From Streptomyces longisporoflavus (GTDB taxonomy: Bacteria > Actinomycetota > Actinomycetes > Streptomycetales > Streptomycetaceae): a DNA stretch of 64,000 bases. A model generated the notes under the pieces. It was not told where the DNA came from. It worked only from the letters and a program-made list of their open reading frames with translations, and ran no database searches. This document shows positions 40,408 through 49,207 of the stretch, piece after piece. Both the position numbers and the translations under genes were made by a program. The stretch spans positions 558,001 to 622,000 of the forward strand of contig NZ_BMTR01000001.1 in the NCBI RefSeq assembly GCF_014649775.1, read 5' to 3'. Numbering within the stretch: position 1 is the stretch's first letter; each line of letters starts with the position of its first letter.

Positions 40408-41134
40408 CGACCTGCTCCCTTCCGGTGGGCTGCGCGCGCTGGACGAGCAGGACGTTGTCGATGACGGTGGCCGTTTCACCGGCGGGTCCTGTGGCCCGGC
40501 GGTGGGGCATGTCGGCGCGCAGGACGGACCAGTGCGCGGGGTCGAGGGCGAGTTCGGCGGCGATCTCGGCGGGCGTGGGGTAGTGGATGTCGGGGTCCTG
40601 GTTCCATGACCAGGGCGCGGTGGAGCCGTGGTCGACGACCAGCAGGAGTCCGCCGGGCCGCAGGGCCCGGGCGGCGGTGCGCAGCACTTGGCTGCGGGGC
40701 AGCGCGAACGGGGTCTGGAAGTACTGGGCGGAGACGAGGTCGAACTGACCGGCCGGGAAGCTGACGGCCAGATCGTGCCGCTCGGCGGCGACTCGGTCGG
40801 CGATGCCGAGATCGCGGGCGCGTTCCCGTAGGCGTTCGACGGCAGTGGTGGAGATGTCCACGGCGGTGACCTGCCAGCCCTGCCGGCCGAGCCAGACGGC
40901 GTCGCCGCCGGCGCCGCAGCCCAGGTCCAGCGCGGTGCCGGGATGCAGCGGTGCGGCCGTCTCGGCGAGCAGCGGGTTGACGCGGGCGCTGGTGGCGGGG
41001 CGGGCGCGGTAGTGCCGCTCCCAGAACAGCTCGGCGTCCTTGTCCGCCGTGTCCTTGTCCGCGGTGTCCGGGGCCGCCGTGTCCGTGTCCGCTCCGGTTT
41101 CGGTGGCGGGCCGCCGGCGTCGGGTGGAGTCCAT
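40391..41134 (-). CDS. Class I SAM-dependent methyltransferase
   Basis: A 247-residue protein. After a 35-residue acidic lead with DTADKDTADKD repeats come FWERHYRARPATSARVNPLL, motif I ALDLGCGAGGDAVWLGRQGW, then VTAVDISTTAVERL, FDLVSAQYFQTPF and ALRPGGLLLVVDHG. It is close to the tellurite-resistance/TehB-like small-molecule methyltransferase group. It is divergent from an XRE-cupin gene and overlaps the DinB gene, forming a small operon under that regulator. Confidence 0.87.
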   Translation of the reverse strand: MDSTRRRRPATETGADTDTAAPDTADKDTADKDAELFWERHYRARPATSARVNPLLAETAAPLHPGTALDLGCGAGGDAVWLGRQGWQVTAVDISTTAVERLRERARDLGIADRVAAERHDLAVSFPAGQFDLVSAQYFQTPFALPRSQVLRTAARALRPGGLLLVVDHGSTAPWSWNQDPDIHYPTPAEIAAELALDPAHWSVLRADMPHRRATGPAGETATVIDNVLLVQRAQPTGREQVDAGRP

Positions 41135-41237
41135 GTGCCTTGTTCCCTTCGTTGACCTGCGGGCCGCCGGGTCTGATCCGATCCGACGGCGCCGCCCGGT
41201 GATGTACCGACAGCATTGGCAGCACCGTTTCGCCCTT

Positions 41238-41260
41238 GCAAGAAAAATTGCGGATCCGCA
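41238..41260 (+). promoter_or_regulatory. Overlapping palindromes upstream of XRE-cupin
   Basis: GCAA-gaaaaa-TTGC (41238-41251) runs into the perfect palindrome TGCGGATCCGCA (41249-41260). They lie in the 137-bp spacer between the divergent methyltransferase and XRE-cupin genes. The GCAAGAA part also occurs at the first XRE-cupin locus. Confidence 0.6.
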
Positions 41261-41271
41261 TCATCGGAGGC

Positions 41272-41916
41272 ATGGACGACCCCGCAGGCCCCCCAGGCCC
41301 CGAAGCCACCGCTCCCGCGCCCGCAGTCAGCGCACAGTCCGCAGACCCCACCGGAGACGTTCTCGCGGGCGTCGGACCGCGTCTGCGCGCCCTGCGTCAG
41401 GCGCGCGGCGCCACGCTGGCCGCGCTGGCGGAGGTAACCGGCCTCACGGCGAGCACGCTGTCCCGTCTGGAGAACGGCAAGCTCCGCCCCACACTGGAGC
41501 AACTGCTGCCCCTGGCCCGCGCGCACGGCGTCCCGCTCGATGACCTCGTCGCGGCGCCGCCCACCGGGGATCCGCGTGTCCATCTGCGGCCCGTGCGGCG
41601 ATCCGGCCTCGTGATGGTGCCGCTGACGCCGCGGGCCGGTGGCATCCAGGCGTACAAGGTCATCTATCCGCCCGCGGGACGGGCGCTCACGAGGAACCTC
41701 CAGACCCACGAGGGATACGAGTGGTTCTACGTCCTCGACGGACATGTCAGATTCATCCTCGGCGAGCGCGAGTTCCGCCTCGGCGCCGGCGAGGCCGCGG
41801 AGTTCGACACCCGCGTACCGCACTGGATCGGCAGCGCGGACAGCCAACCCGCCGAGCTGCTGGCCCTGTTCGGCACGCAGGGCGAGCGCGCACATCTGGC
41901 GCCGGCCGGGCGCTGA
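41272..41916 (+). CDS. XRE-family regulator with C-terminal cupin
   Basis: A 214-residue protein: helix-turn-helix at about 30-85 (VGPRLRALRQARGATLAALA then EVTGLTASTLSRLENGKLRP) and a cupin at about 125-205 (TLETHEGYEWFYVLDGHVRF-like segment with LGAGEAAEFDTRVPHWIGSA). The ATG at 41272 gives an Ala/Pro-rich lead. It is divergent from the methyltransferase/DinB operon, its probable target, and mirrors the gene pair at 9.9-11.5 kb. Confidence 0.87.
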   Translation: MDDPAGPPGPEATAPAPAVSAQSADPTGDVLAGVGPRLRALRQARGATLAALAEVTGLTASTLSRLENGKLRPTLEQLLPLARAHGVPLDDLVAAPPTGDPRVHLRPVRRSGLVMVPLTPRAGGIQAYKVIYPPAGRALTRNLQTHEGYEWFYVLDGHVRFILGEREFRLGAGEAAEFDTRVPHWIGSADSQPAELLALFGTQGERAHLAPAGR

Positions 41917-41979
41917 CCCCACGTGGCGTTCGCTGTGGCCGGGGGATGGACGGTTTCTCCACCGATGCCTGCCGAGGCG

Positions 41980-42035
41980 GGAGAACTTCTCCCTGTCCCC
42001 GCCGCGACCGCCTGCCTACGGTGAGCGGGCTCACC
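41980..42035 (+). promoter_or_regulatory. Operators upstream of the anion transporter
   Basis: GGAGA-ACT-TCTCC (41980-41992, inside a GGGAGA/TCTCCC repeat) has the same halves and spacing as the sites between pucR-like and glcD-like genes at 45.4 kb. Next to it is a second perfect palindrome, GGTGAGCGGGCTCACC (42020-42035). Confidence 0.7.
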
Positions 42036-42048
42036 TGGCAAAACGGTC

Positions 42049-42094
42049 GTTCACCCAGCACGGGGACATGAGTTCACCCAGCACAGGGACATGA
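42049..42094 (+). repeat. 23-bp tandem duplication before the transporter start
   Basis: Positions 42049-42071 and 42072-42094 are identical except for one base (G or A at position 14). Each copy begins GTTCACCCAGC and ends GGGACATGA. The second copy leads directly into the GAGGAG ribosome site of the transporter. Confidence 0.95.
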
Positions 42095-42104
42095 GGAGTC
42101 GTCG

Positions 42105-43460
42105 ATGACGGAAGCCGGGACACTGCGCCGCAGCGCACTGCGCAAGGTCGCTCGGAGGTTCATCCCCTTCCTGGGCCTCGTGTACTTCGTCAACTATCTG
42201 GACCGTACGAACATCGGCTTCGCCAAGCTGACGATGAGCGCGGACCTCGGGCTCACGGAGACGATGTTCGGGCTCGCGTCGGGTCTGTTCTTCATCGGCT
42301 ACCTGCTGTTCGAGGTGCCGAGCAACCTCGCCCTGCACCGCTTCGGCGCGCGACGCTGGATCGCCCGCATCATGGTGACGTGGGGTCTGTGCGCGATGCT
42401 CCTTGCCTTCGTGCAGTCCTCCGGGCAGTTGTACGCGGTGCGCGTGCTCCTCGGCATCGCGGAGGCGGGGTTCTTCCCGGGCATCATGCTGTTCCTGACG
42501 TGGTGGCTGCCGAGGGCCGAACGGGTCCGGCTGATCGGCGTGTTCCTGGTCGCCATCCCGCTGTCCAGCGCGGTGGGAGCGCCGCTTTCCACGGCGATCA
42601 TCACGTACCTCGACGGGTTCCCGGGACTCGAGGGCTGGCGCGTGATGTTCCTCCTTGAGGGCGTACCGGCCGTCGTGCTCGGCGTGATCTGCTGGTTCTA
42701 CCTCACCGACCGGCCCGAGGACGCCGCCTGGCTCACTCCCGGTGAACGCCGCGCGCTCACCTCCGTCCTGGAGGCCGAACGGGCCGAGCTCGCACCCGCC
42801 GCGGAAGGCTCGCCCTTGCGTGCCCTGCTCAGCGGCAAGGTGCTGGCCCTGGGCGGCATCTACTTCGGGGTCGTGTACGGCCTCTACGCCCTGTCGTTCT
42901 TCGGGCCGACGATGGTCGCCGGGTTCTCCGAGCGCTTCGACACCGAGTTCACCCTGGTGCAGACCGGCGCCATCGTGGCCGTCCCCTTCGTGGCCGGAGC
43001 GATCGCGATGGTCTTGTGGAGCCGCCACTCGGACCGCACGGGGGAGCGGCGTTGGCATCTGGCCGCGCCTGCCGTCGCGGGCGGCCTCACGATCCCGGTC
43101 GCCCTGTACGTCGATTCCCCGTACGCGGTCATGTTCCTGGTCACCGTCACGGCGATCGGCATCTTCTGCGCACTGCCGGTCTTCTGGCACTTCCCGCCCA
43201 TGGTCCTGACGAGCGCCGGAGCGGCGGCGGGCATCGCTCTGATCAACACGCTGGGGAATGCGTCGGGCTTCCTCGCGCCGTACGTGACGGGGTGGGCCCG
43301 CGACGCGACCGGGGACCTCGACACCGGGCTGTGGATCGTCGGCATCGTGATGGTGGCCTCCGGGGCGGGGGCGGCGGTGCTGCGCGAGGGGCCGCGGGCA
43401 AAGGGCGGTGACGAGGCGTCCCTCACGCCTTCGGCCAGGGGAGAGGCCGTCGGGCTGTGA
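42105..43460 (+). CDS. MFS transporter, anion:cation symporter (ACS) type
   Basis: A 451-residue, 12-helix protein. VYFVNYLDRTNIGFAKLTMS at helix 1 and GYLLFEVPSNLALHRFGARR after helix 2 are the hallmarks of the ACS family (D-galactonate, glucarate, phthalate, tartrate importers). It therefore most likely imports an organic acid. The ATG at 42105 has GAGGAG 7 nt upstream. It is convergent with the PucR-type regulator, shares a GGAGA-N3-TCTCC site with it, and probably supplies the substrate of the FAD oxidase and dehydrogenase downstream. Confidence 0.9.
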   Translation: MTEAGTLRRSALRKVARRFIPFLGLVYFVNYLDRTNIGFAKLTMSADLGLTETMFGLASGLFFIGYLLFEVPSNLALHRFGARRWIARIMVTWGLCAMLLAFVQSSGQLYAVRVLLGIAEAGFFPGIMLFLTWWLPRAERVRLIGVFLVAIPLSSAVGAPLSTAIITYLDGFPGLEGWRVMFLLEGVPAVVLGVICWFYLTDRPEDAAWLTPGERRALTSVLEAERAELAPAAEGSPLRALLSGKVLALGGIYFGVVYGLYALSFFGPTMVAGFSERFDTEFTLVQTGAIVAVPFVAGAIAMVLWSRHSDRTGERRWHLAAPAVAGGLTIPVALYVDSPYAVMFLVTVTAIGIFCALPVFWHFPPMVLTSAGAAAGIALINTLGNASGFLAPYVTGWARDATGDLDTGLWIVGIVMVASGAGAAVLREGPRAKGGDEASLTPSARGEAVGL

Positions 43461-43504
43461 TGCCAGGCCGGTCGGTTAAGGCCAGCCCGGTCAGGCCAGT
43501 CGGT

Positions 43505-45325
43505 TCAGGCCAACCGCCGGGCCAATTCGTGCAGCCGGAGCGCGAGCTGGATGTCCAGAGCCCGGTCGGCGCCGCGCCAGCCCTCGCCGAGAAGGCCGTC
43601 GGCCCGGTTGAGGCGCTGGTAGAGCGTGTTGGCGTGGATGTGCAGGTCCGAGCAGGTGCGGGCGTGGTGCTGCGCGTTGGCCAGGTACACCGAGACCGTG
43701 GCCGCCAGGTCGCCGCCCCGCCCCCGTTCCCGGTCATGGTCGAGGAGCGGCCCCACGGTCGCGCGGACGAACACCCGGGCCTCATCGGCGCCCGCCCGGG
43801 TGAACAAGGAGCGGTAGGCGCCCAGTTCGGCAGGCTCGGCGACCGCTTCGTGCCGGCCGAGGGCCCGCAGCATCGTCGCCGTCTGCCGCGCCTCCTGGTG
43901 CGCCCGGCGGATCTCCGCGACGCCCCGCCCGCACGCGGCCACGCCCACGGGGCCGCGAAGCCCGCGCGCCTCCACCAGTGCCCTGAGCGCGGCCGCGTCG
44001 AGTCCCGGCACCAGGAACGTGATGTGGTCGCCGAGCTGGGCGCTCCAGCCCGACGTCTCCCGGGCGAGCCTGGCGATCTGATCGGCCGTGTGGTCGGTGT
44101 CGCGGGCCTCCACCACGGCGACAGCGGCCACGGAGTCCACGTCCATACCCGCGCTCAGCGCGCGGCGCCGTACGCCGCCCTCGTCGGCCTCCGCGGAGAG
44201 CAGCGATGCCAGCACTTCGCCGCGGGTGCGCAACTGCGTCTCCAGAACCGAGCGTTCCAGCGCGGCCACCAGGGCCACGGTGAGCGTGCCGATCGAAAGG
44301 AGTCGTACGTCCTCTTCGTGGAACTCCTGCTCCCCGGTCGCGATCAGTGAACCGGCGTGCCCGCCGCGTACGACGACCGGCAGCGCCACGCCGTGGCGCC
44401 GGTGATGCCGGAAGGGACGCGGGGACTGGGGCTCGTCGCCCGTCCCAGGCGCCGGACGCGGACACTCCGGCCCGGCGAGCAGGGCGCCGTGCGCGTCGAG
44501 GACCGACACGGTAAGCCCGGCCGCGTCGGTGATGATCTGCGCGACCTCGCGGTAGCCGCCCCCGCCGACCACCACGTCCGTGAGCCGGTCACGCAGATCC
44601 GCTTCCGTCCGGCGCAGGGAGTCGCTGTGCCGCAGCGTCAGATTGGCCTCGCGCAGATCCGCGATGAGGGCGGCGTTGCGCAGGGCCACCGCCGCGTGGG
44701 CCGCCAGCGCGGCGAGCAACTCCACCTCGCGGCCGGTGAATCTGCGCGGGCTGCGGTCGGCCGCGAGCAGCACCCCTACCGGTTCGTCGTCGACGATCAT
44801 CGGCACGCCCAGGATCCCGCCGAGCTGCTCGGCGGCCGCGGCCCGCTCGACCGCAGGGGTGCGGGCCAGCTCCGGGTCCTCGCGATAGCAGGTGGTGGAC
44901 CGGGGCGCACCGCTGAGCAGGACGAGTCCGCCGAGACCCGCACCCGGTTCGAGCTCGATGCCACGCAGCGTCGAGCCCATCGAGCCGTCGACGGTCTCGA
45001 TCCGCAGCCGCTGGTCGTCGTGCAGGACCATGATGTACGCGAGGTCGACGGAGAGCAGGCGGCGCGCGTGCGCCGCCACTTCCCGCAGCACCCCGCTGGA
45101 CGCGGTCAGCGCACCCAGGCGCCGTGCCAGGTCGTTGAGTGCCGCCAGTTCGGCCGACTCCCGCTGCTGCCGTGTCATGCGCCGCAGGATCTCGCGGGCA
45201 TGCGCGGCGGAGTCCTCGACGTCCTCGGCGGTGCGGCCCTCGGCGATGAGCGCGCGGCGCAGCGAGTCGATCTCGTCGGGGGACGGCGCCTCGGACAGCA
45301 GCCGCAGCCAGCGGTTCTCGGTCAT
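43505..45325 (-). CDS. PucR/CdaR-type regulator with GAF domain
   Basis: A 606-residue protein. A GAF domain spans about 60-210 (LSVDLAYIMVLHDDQRLRIE, LLAADRSPRRFTGREVELLA), a GGDEF-like region about 370-480, and the PucR helix-turn-helix closes the protein (CSDLHIHANTLYQRLNRADG then LLGEGWRGADRALDIQLALR). CdaR/PucR regulators usually activate use of sugar diacids, purines or hydroxyacids. The ATG at 45325 has GGGGGTG upstream. It is divergent from the glcD-like gene, with two copies of its presumed binding site between. Confidence 0.9.
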   Translation of the reverse strand: MTENRWLRLLSEAPSPDEIDSLRRALIAEGRTAEDVEDSAAHAREILRRMTRQQRESAELAALNDLARRLGALTASSGVLREVAAHARRLLSVDLAYIMVLHDDQRLRIETVDGSMGSTLRGIELEPGAGLGGLVLLSGAPRSTTCYREDPELARTPAVERAAAAEQLGGILGVPMIVDDEPVGVLLAADRSPRRFTGREVELLAALAAHAAVALRNAALIADLREANLTLRHSDSLRRTEADLRDRLTDVVVGGGGYREVAQIITDAAGLTVSVLDAHGALLAGPECPRPAPGTGDEPQSPRPFRHHRRHGVALPVVVRGGHAGSLIATGEQEFHEEDVRLLSIGTLTVALVAALERSVLETQLRTRGEVLASLLSAEADEGGVRRRALSAGMDVDSVAAVAVVEARDTDHTADQIARLARETSGWSAQLGDHITFLVPGLDAAALRALVEARGLRGPVGVAACGRGVAEIRRAHQEARQTATMLRALGRHEAVAEPAELGAYRSLFTRAGADEARVFVRATVGPLLDHDRERGRGGDLAATVSVYLANAQHHARTCSDLHIHANTLYQRLNRADGLLGEGWRGADRALDIQLALRLHELARRLA

Positions 45326-45367
45326 GTGCACCCCCACATGATGCAGGGGATCCGAAGGGCTCACGGT

Positions 45368-45412
45368 GGAGGGTCTCTCCATGGTGGAAGGCGGAGGATG
45401 GAGATTGTCTCC
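45368..45412 (+). promoter_or_regulatory. Two PucR-type operators
   Basis: GGAGG-GTC-TCTCC (45368-45380) and GGAGA-TTG-TCTCC (45400-45412), 32 bp apart centre to centre, about three helical turns. The same 5-3-5 pattern occurs before the transporter at 41980-41992. Confidence 0.75.
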
Positions 45413-45557
45413 GTACGGTTCGTCGCGCCGCCGTGTTTCGATCGACATCAGCAGCACCGCCCGCGCCGGCCCGGCAGTACTGCGCGAAGGAGACGGATAC
45501 AGGTATGCATGCCACCGGAATGCCCGCCTCGGGGCGAACCCACCGAGAGGACACACG

Positions 45558-46934
45558 ATGAGCGCCACGGTCGTTCGAGAGATCCTCGAGCACCTTCCCG
45601 CCGACCGGGTACTCACCGATCCGGACAGCGTCGAGGCCTTCCGCAGTGACCAGGCGGCATGGGCGCCGAGCGGTCGCCCCGCGGCCGTCGTACGCGCGAT
45701 GTCCACCCAAGACGTCGCCGAGACGGTCCGCGCCTGTATCCGTCACCGCACCCCGGTCGTCGCCCGCGGAGCGGGCACCGGCCTTTCCGGGGGCGCCAAC
45801 TCCGGTGAGGGGCACGTGGTCGTGGCGCTCGAGGCCATGGACCGGATCGTCGAGGTGAACCCGCTGGAGCGCCTCGCGGTCGTCCAGCCCGGCGTGATCA
45901 ACGACCGTCTGCGGGCGAGGGCCGCCGAGCACGGTCTCTGGTATCCGCCCGACCCGGCGAGCTCCCCGTGGTCGACCATCGGCGGCAACGTCGCCACCAA
46001 CGCGGGTGGGGTCTGCTGCGTCAAGTACGGCGTCACCGGCGACTACGTCCTGGCCCTGGAGATGGTCAACGGCCTCGGCGAGATCGTCCGGGTCGGCCGG
46101 CGCACCGCGAAGGGCGTCGCCGGATACGACCTGGCGGGGCTCGTCGTCGGCTCGGAAGGAACGCTCGGCATCATCACCGAGGTGACCGTCCGTCTGCGGC
46201 CCCTGCCCCCGGCCGCGGTCACGGTCGCAGGCCACTTCGGCTCCGTCGTCGAGGCGGGAGCCGCCGTACGCGCCGTCGCCGCGGCGGGGCTCACCCCCTC
46301 CGCCCTCGAACTGATCGACCGGCACTGTCTGCGGGCCGTCGACGAGTGGAAGAACATGGGCCTCTCGCTCGACGCCGACGCGGTGCTCCTCGGCCGGATC
46401 GACGAGCCCGGCGAGACCGGCGCCGCGCAGGCCGAGCGCATGGTGGAGTGCTTTCGCGGGGCCGGTGCCTCCTGGGCCGAGCGCTCCACCGACGAACACG
46501 AGGCCGACGCCCTGTTCGCGGCCCGCCGTCTGGCCTACCCCGCCCTTGAACGCCTGGGCCCGGTCCTGACCGAGGACGTCTGCGTGCCCAAGGAACACGT
46601 CCCGGAAATGCTGGGCCGCATAGAGAAGACCGCCGACCGGCACGACATTCTCATCGCCAACATCGCGCACGCCGGCGACGGCAACCTGCACCCCCTGCTC
46701 ATCACCAGGCCCGGCGACGACGCCGCGCGCACCCGCGCCCGGGCGGCCTTCGCCGAGATCATCGCCGACGCCATCGCCCTGGGCGGCACGGTCACCGGTG
46801 AGCACGGCGTGGGCCTGCTCAAACGCCCCGGCCTCGCCGAGGAGATCACGCCGGAGGTCATGGCCATGCAGCGGGCCGTGAAGCAGGCCCTCGACCCGCA
46901 TGGCGTACTGAACCCGGGAAAGGTGCTGTCGTGA
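45558..46934 (+). CDS. FAD-linked 2-hydroxyacid oxidase (GlcD/D-lactate dehydrogenase family)
   Basis: A 458-residue soluble flavoenzyme of the PCMH/VAO family. FAD domain: VVARGAGTGLSGGANSGEG and SSPWSTIGGNVATNAGGVCC then VKYGVTGDYVLALEMVNGLG. C-terminal FAD-oxidase domain: NIAHAGDGNLHPLL with the metal-binding histidines, and VTGEHGVGLLKRPGL. Members oxidise glycolate, D-lactate or D-2-hydroxyglutarate. The ATG at 45558 has GAGAGGAC upstream. It is divergent from the PucR-type regulator, and a Gfo/Idh gene follows. Confidence 0.9.
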   Translation: MSATVVREILEHLPADRVLTDPDSVEAFRSDQAAWAPSGRPAAVVRAMSTQDVAETVRACIRHRTPVVARGAGTGLSGGANSGEGHVVVALEAMDRIVEVNPLERLAVVQPGVINDRLRARAAEHGLWYPPDPASSPWSTIGGNVATNAGGVCCVKYGVTGDYVLALEMVNGLGEIVRVGRRTAKGVAGYDLAGLVVGSEGTLGIITEVTVRLRPLPPAAVTVAGHFGSVVEAGAAVRAVAAAGLTPSALELIDRHCLRAVDEWKNMGLSLDADAVLLGRIDEPGETGAAQAERMVECFRGAGASWAERSTDEHEADALFAARRLAYPALERLGPVLTEDVCVPKEHVPEMLGRIEKTADRHDILIANIAHAGDGNLHPLLITRPGDDAARTRARAAFAEIIADAIALGGTVTGEHGVGLLKRPGLAEEITPEVMAMQRAVKQALDPHGVLNPGKVLS

Positions 46935-46999
46935 GTTCGGCTCTACTCCAGTGAGGTGCGGGGCATGCGGCCCTGCACCGGAAGGGAAGACATCACCTC

Positions 47000-48019
47000 A
47001 TGGCATCTCAGCGAGTTCTCGGCGTGGCCGTCATCGGGACCGGGAAGATGGGCGCGGATCACGTACGACGGCTCCAAGAGGTCGTCAGCGGAGCGCGGGT
47101 GACAGCCGTCGTCGACATCGAGGCGGACCGGGCGAAGTCCCTCGCCGACGTGATCGAGGGGTGCACGGCCTACACCGAACCGGCAGCCGCCCTGGCGGCG
47201 CCGAACGTGGACGCCGTACTCATCGCCTCTCCCGGTCCGGCCCATGAGTCGGCTCTGATCGAAGCCATCGGCCGCGATCTGCCGGTGCTGTGCGAGAAGC
47301 CGATGACCCCGGACACGGATTCGGCGCTGCGGGTCCTGGAGGCGGAGCAGCGCCTCGGACGCCGACGCGTCCAGGTGGGCTTCATGCGGCGCTACGACAC
47401 CGACTACGCCAAGCTCAAAAGGCTCCTGGACGGCGGCGAGTTGGGCAGGGCCCTGATGCTGCACCAGCGACACCGCAACCTGGACATGCCGCCGGGTTTC
47501 ACCGACGAGATGCTCATCAGCAGCTCGGTCTCCCACGAGGTGGACGCGACCCGCTGGCTGCTCGGCCAGGAGATCACGGCGGTCACGGTGCACAAGCCGA
47601 CGCCCACCTCGCACGCCCCGACCGGCATGAACGACCCACAATTCATCCTTTTCGAGACCGCGTCGGGCGCCCTCGTGGACGTCGAGATCTTCGGCCACTG
47701 CGGCTACGGCTACCAGGTGCAGGCGGAGGCGGTCTGTGAACGGGGCACCGTACGCATCGGGGACGAGCCGGGGCCCCGGGTGAGCGCTGCAGGCCGCTGG
47801 GGCGGACACATCCCCGCGGACTACATCGAACGCTTCGAGGACGCCTACGACCGCGAGGTACAGGCCTGGGTGGACGCCGCCCGCGGGGGCGAGACGACCG
47901 GCCCGAGCAGCTGGGACGGATACGCGGCCTCGGCGGTGTGCGAGGCGGGTGTGCTGTCGCAAAGGGAGGGTGGACGCGTGGAGGTCGGGATGCTGGAGCG
48001 GCCCGGGTTTTACGAATAG
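47000..48019 (+). CDS. Gfo/Idh/MocA-family NAD(P) dehydrogenase (IolG-like)
   Basis: A 339-residue protein: Rossmann motif [20 protein letters not shown], the signature PVLCEKPMT with the conserved Lys, and the catalytic region [18 protein letters not shown] (HExD with the His). It resembles inositol 2-dehydrogenases and related sugar dehydrogenases. It lies 65 nt after the FAD oxidase, so both are probably one operon acting on a polyol- or sugar-derived acid. GGAAGGGAAG precedes the ATG. Confidence 0.88.
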   Translation: MASQRVLGVAVIGTGKMGADHVRRLQEVVSGARVTAVVDIEADRAKSLADVIEGCTAYTEPAAALAAPNVDAVLIASPGPAHESALIEAIGRDLPVLCEKPMTPDTDSALRVLEAEQRLGRRRVQVGFMRRYDTDYAKLKRLLDGGELGRALMLHQRHRNLDMPPGFTDEMLISSSVSHEVDATRWLLGQEITAVTVHKPTPTSHAPTGMNDPQFILFETASGALVDVEIFGHCGYGYQVQAEAVCERGTVRIGDEPGPRVSAAGRWGGHIPADYIERFEDAYDREVQAWVDAARGGETTGPSSWDGYAASAVCEAGVLSQREGGRVEVGMLERPGFYE

Positions 48020-48230
48020 AAAGCCCCGCGCCCCGGGCTTGCGAACAAAAAGCCCCGCCTTCCGGGCCGATGACGACGCCGGTGAAGGTGTCCGAGCGGG
48101 CGTCGTCCGCCAAAGGTATGGCATGGAAGCGCCGTATCGCTGGTTTGTGCTGGTCGGGGCGAGTAGGTTGATCGCAGGTCAGTCTTCGGTCTCCAGGTGG
48201 TATTCCACCCAAACCCCGTAGTGTGCTCCC

Positions 48231-48266
48231 GGCCCCGGCCCCGGCCCCGGCCCCGGCCCCGGCCCC
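48231..48266 (+). repeat. Six perfect GGCCCC repeats in a gene leader
   Basis: GGCCCC is repeated six times without error (48231-48266), ending 26 nt before the ATG of the GAF-ANTAR gene. The array lies in the presumed 5' untranslated region or promoter. Confidence 0.95.
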
Positions 48267-48292
48267 TGGCCTGTCCCAGACCAGAGGCCGCC

Positions 48293-49123
48293 ATGCCCAG
48301 TTCGCACTACCCCGCGTCGGAACCGCCTTCGGACAACGGCAGGCCACGCCTGCCCCGCGAGGCCAGGATTACCGCGGCACTGATCGATCTGGCCGACACC
48401 CTGGTCGACGGCTTCGACCCCGCCGAGTTCCTGTACCGCGTCGCGGAACACTGCATGGACCTCCTCGACATCGGTGACGCGGGCGTCATGCTCGCCGTGC
48501 CCGACGGGCCGCTCCAACTGGTGGCCTCCTCGTCCGAACGTGTCCGTCGTGTCGAGCTCTTCGAACTCGACGGTAGCGAAGGCCCCTGCTACACCGCCTA
48601 TCACGAGGCCGTCACCGTCGACCACGCCATCGGCCCCGCGCTCTCACTTCGCTGGCCGAACTTCAACGCCCATGCGCACCACTCCGGATACACCTCCGTG
48701 CACGCCACCCCGATTTGTCTGCGCGGATCGACCATCGGCGTGCTGAGCCTGTTCCGCCGCGTCCCCGGCCCGCTGCTCCGGGCCGACCAGGATCTGGCCA
48801 GGGCCCTGGCCGATGCCACCGCCATCTCCCTGCTTCAGCAGACCACGCTCGAACAGCACCGCACCGTACGGACCCAGCTCGAATCGGCCCTGACCACCCG
48901 CACCGTCATCGAACAGGCCAAAGAATTCCTGGCCGCCCGCCACGGAACCGACCCCGACACCTCCTTTCGCCGACTGCGTGCCCACGCCCGGCACAACCGC
49001 CTGCGTCTGGTCGACCTCTCCCGCGACATCGTCGCCGGCACGACCAGTCTTCCCCCTCCGAGTCCGCGCCAGGTCCGACAGACCCCCCGGGAAAGCCTGA
49101 GGTCAGAGAGCGGCCCTGAATGA
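48293..49123 (+). CDS. GAF and ANTAR domain regulator (GAF N-terminal)
   Basis: A 276-residue protein. GAF domain about 22-170 (LIDLADTLVDGFDPAEFLYR, LDIGDAGVMLAVPDGPLQLV, IGVLSLFRRVPGPLLRADQD); ANTAR domain about 185-245 (TVIEQAKEFLAARHGTDPDT then SFRRLRAHARHNRLRLVDLS). It probably senses a small ligand and binds dual-hexaloop RNA leaders as an antiterminator. ATG at 48293 has AGAGGCCGCC upstream. A GGCCCC array precedes it. Confidence 0.9.
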   Translation: MPSSHYPASEPPSDNGRPRLPREARITAALIDLADTLVDGFDPAEFLYRVAEHCMDLLDIGDAGVMLAVPDGPLQLVASSSERVRRVELFELDGSEGPCYTAYHEAVTVDHAIGPALSLRWPNFNAHAHHSGYTSVHATPICLRGSTIGVLSLFRRVPGPLLRADQDLARALADATAISLLQQTTLEQHRTVRTQLESALTTRTVIEQAKEFLAARHGTDPDTSFRRLRAHARHNRLRLVDLSRDIVAGTTSLPPPSPRQVRQTPRESLRSESGPE

Positions 49124-49207
49124 GGCTGTACCGGCTCCCGCAGGTCCCGCCGGTCCGAAGGCGGGCCATTCGGACCGGTGGGACCAGGGTCTTTGCCGAC
49201 AGGATGG

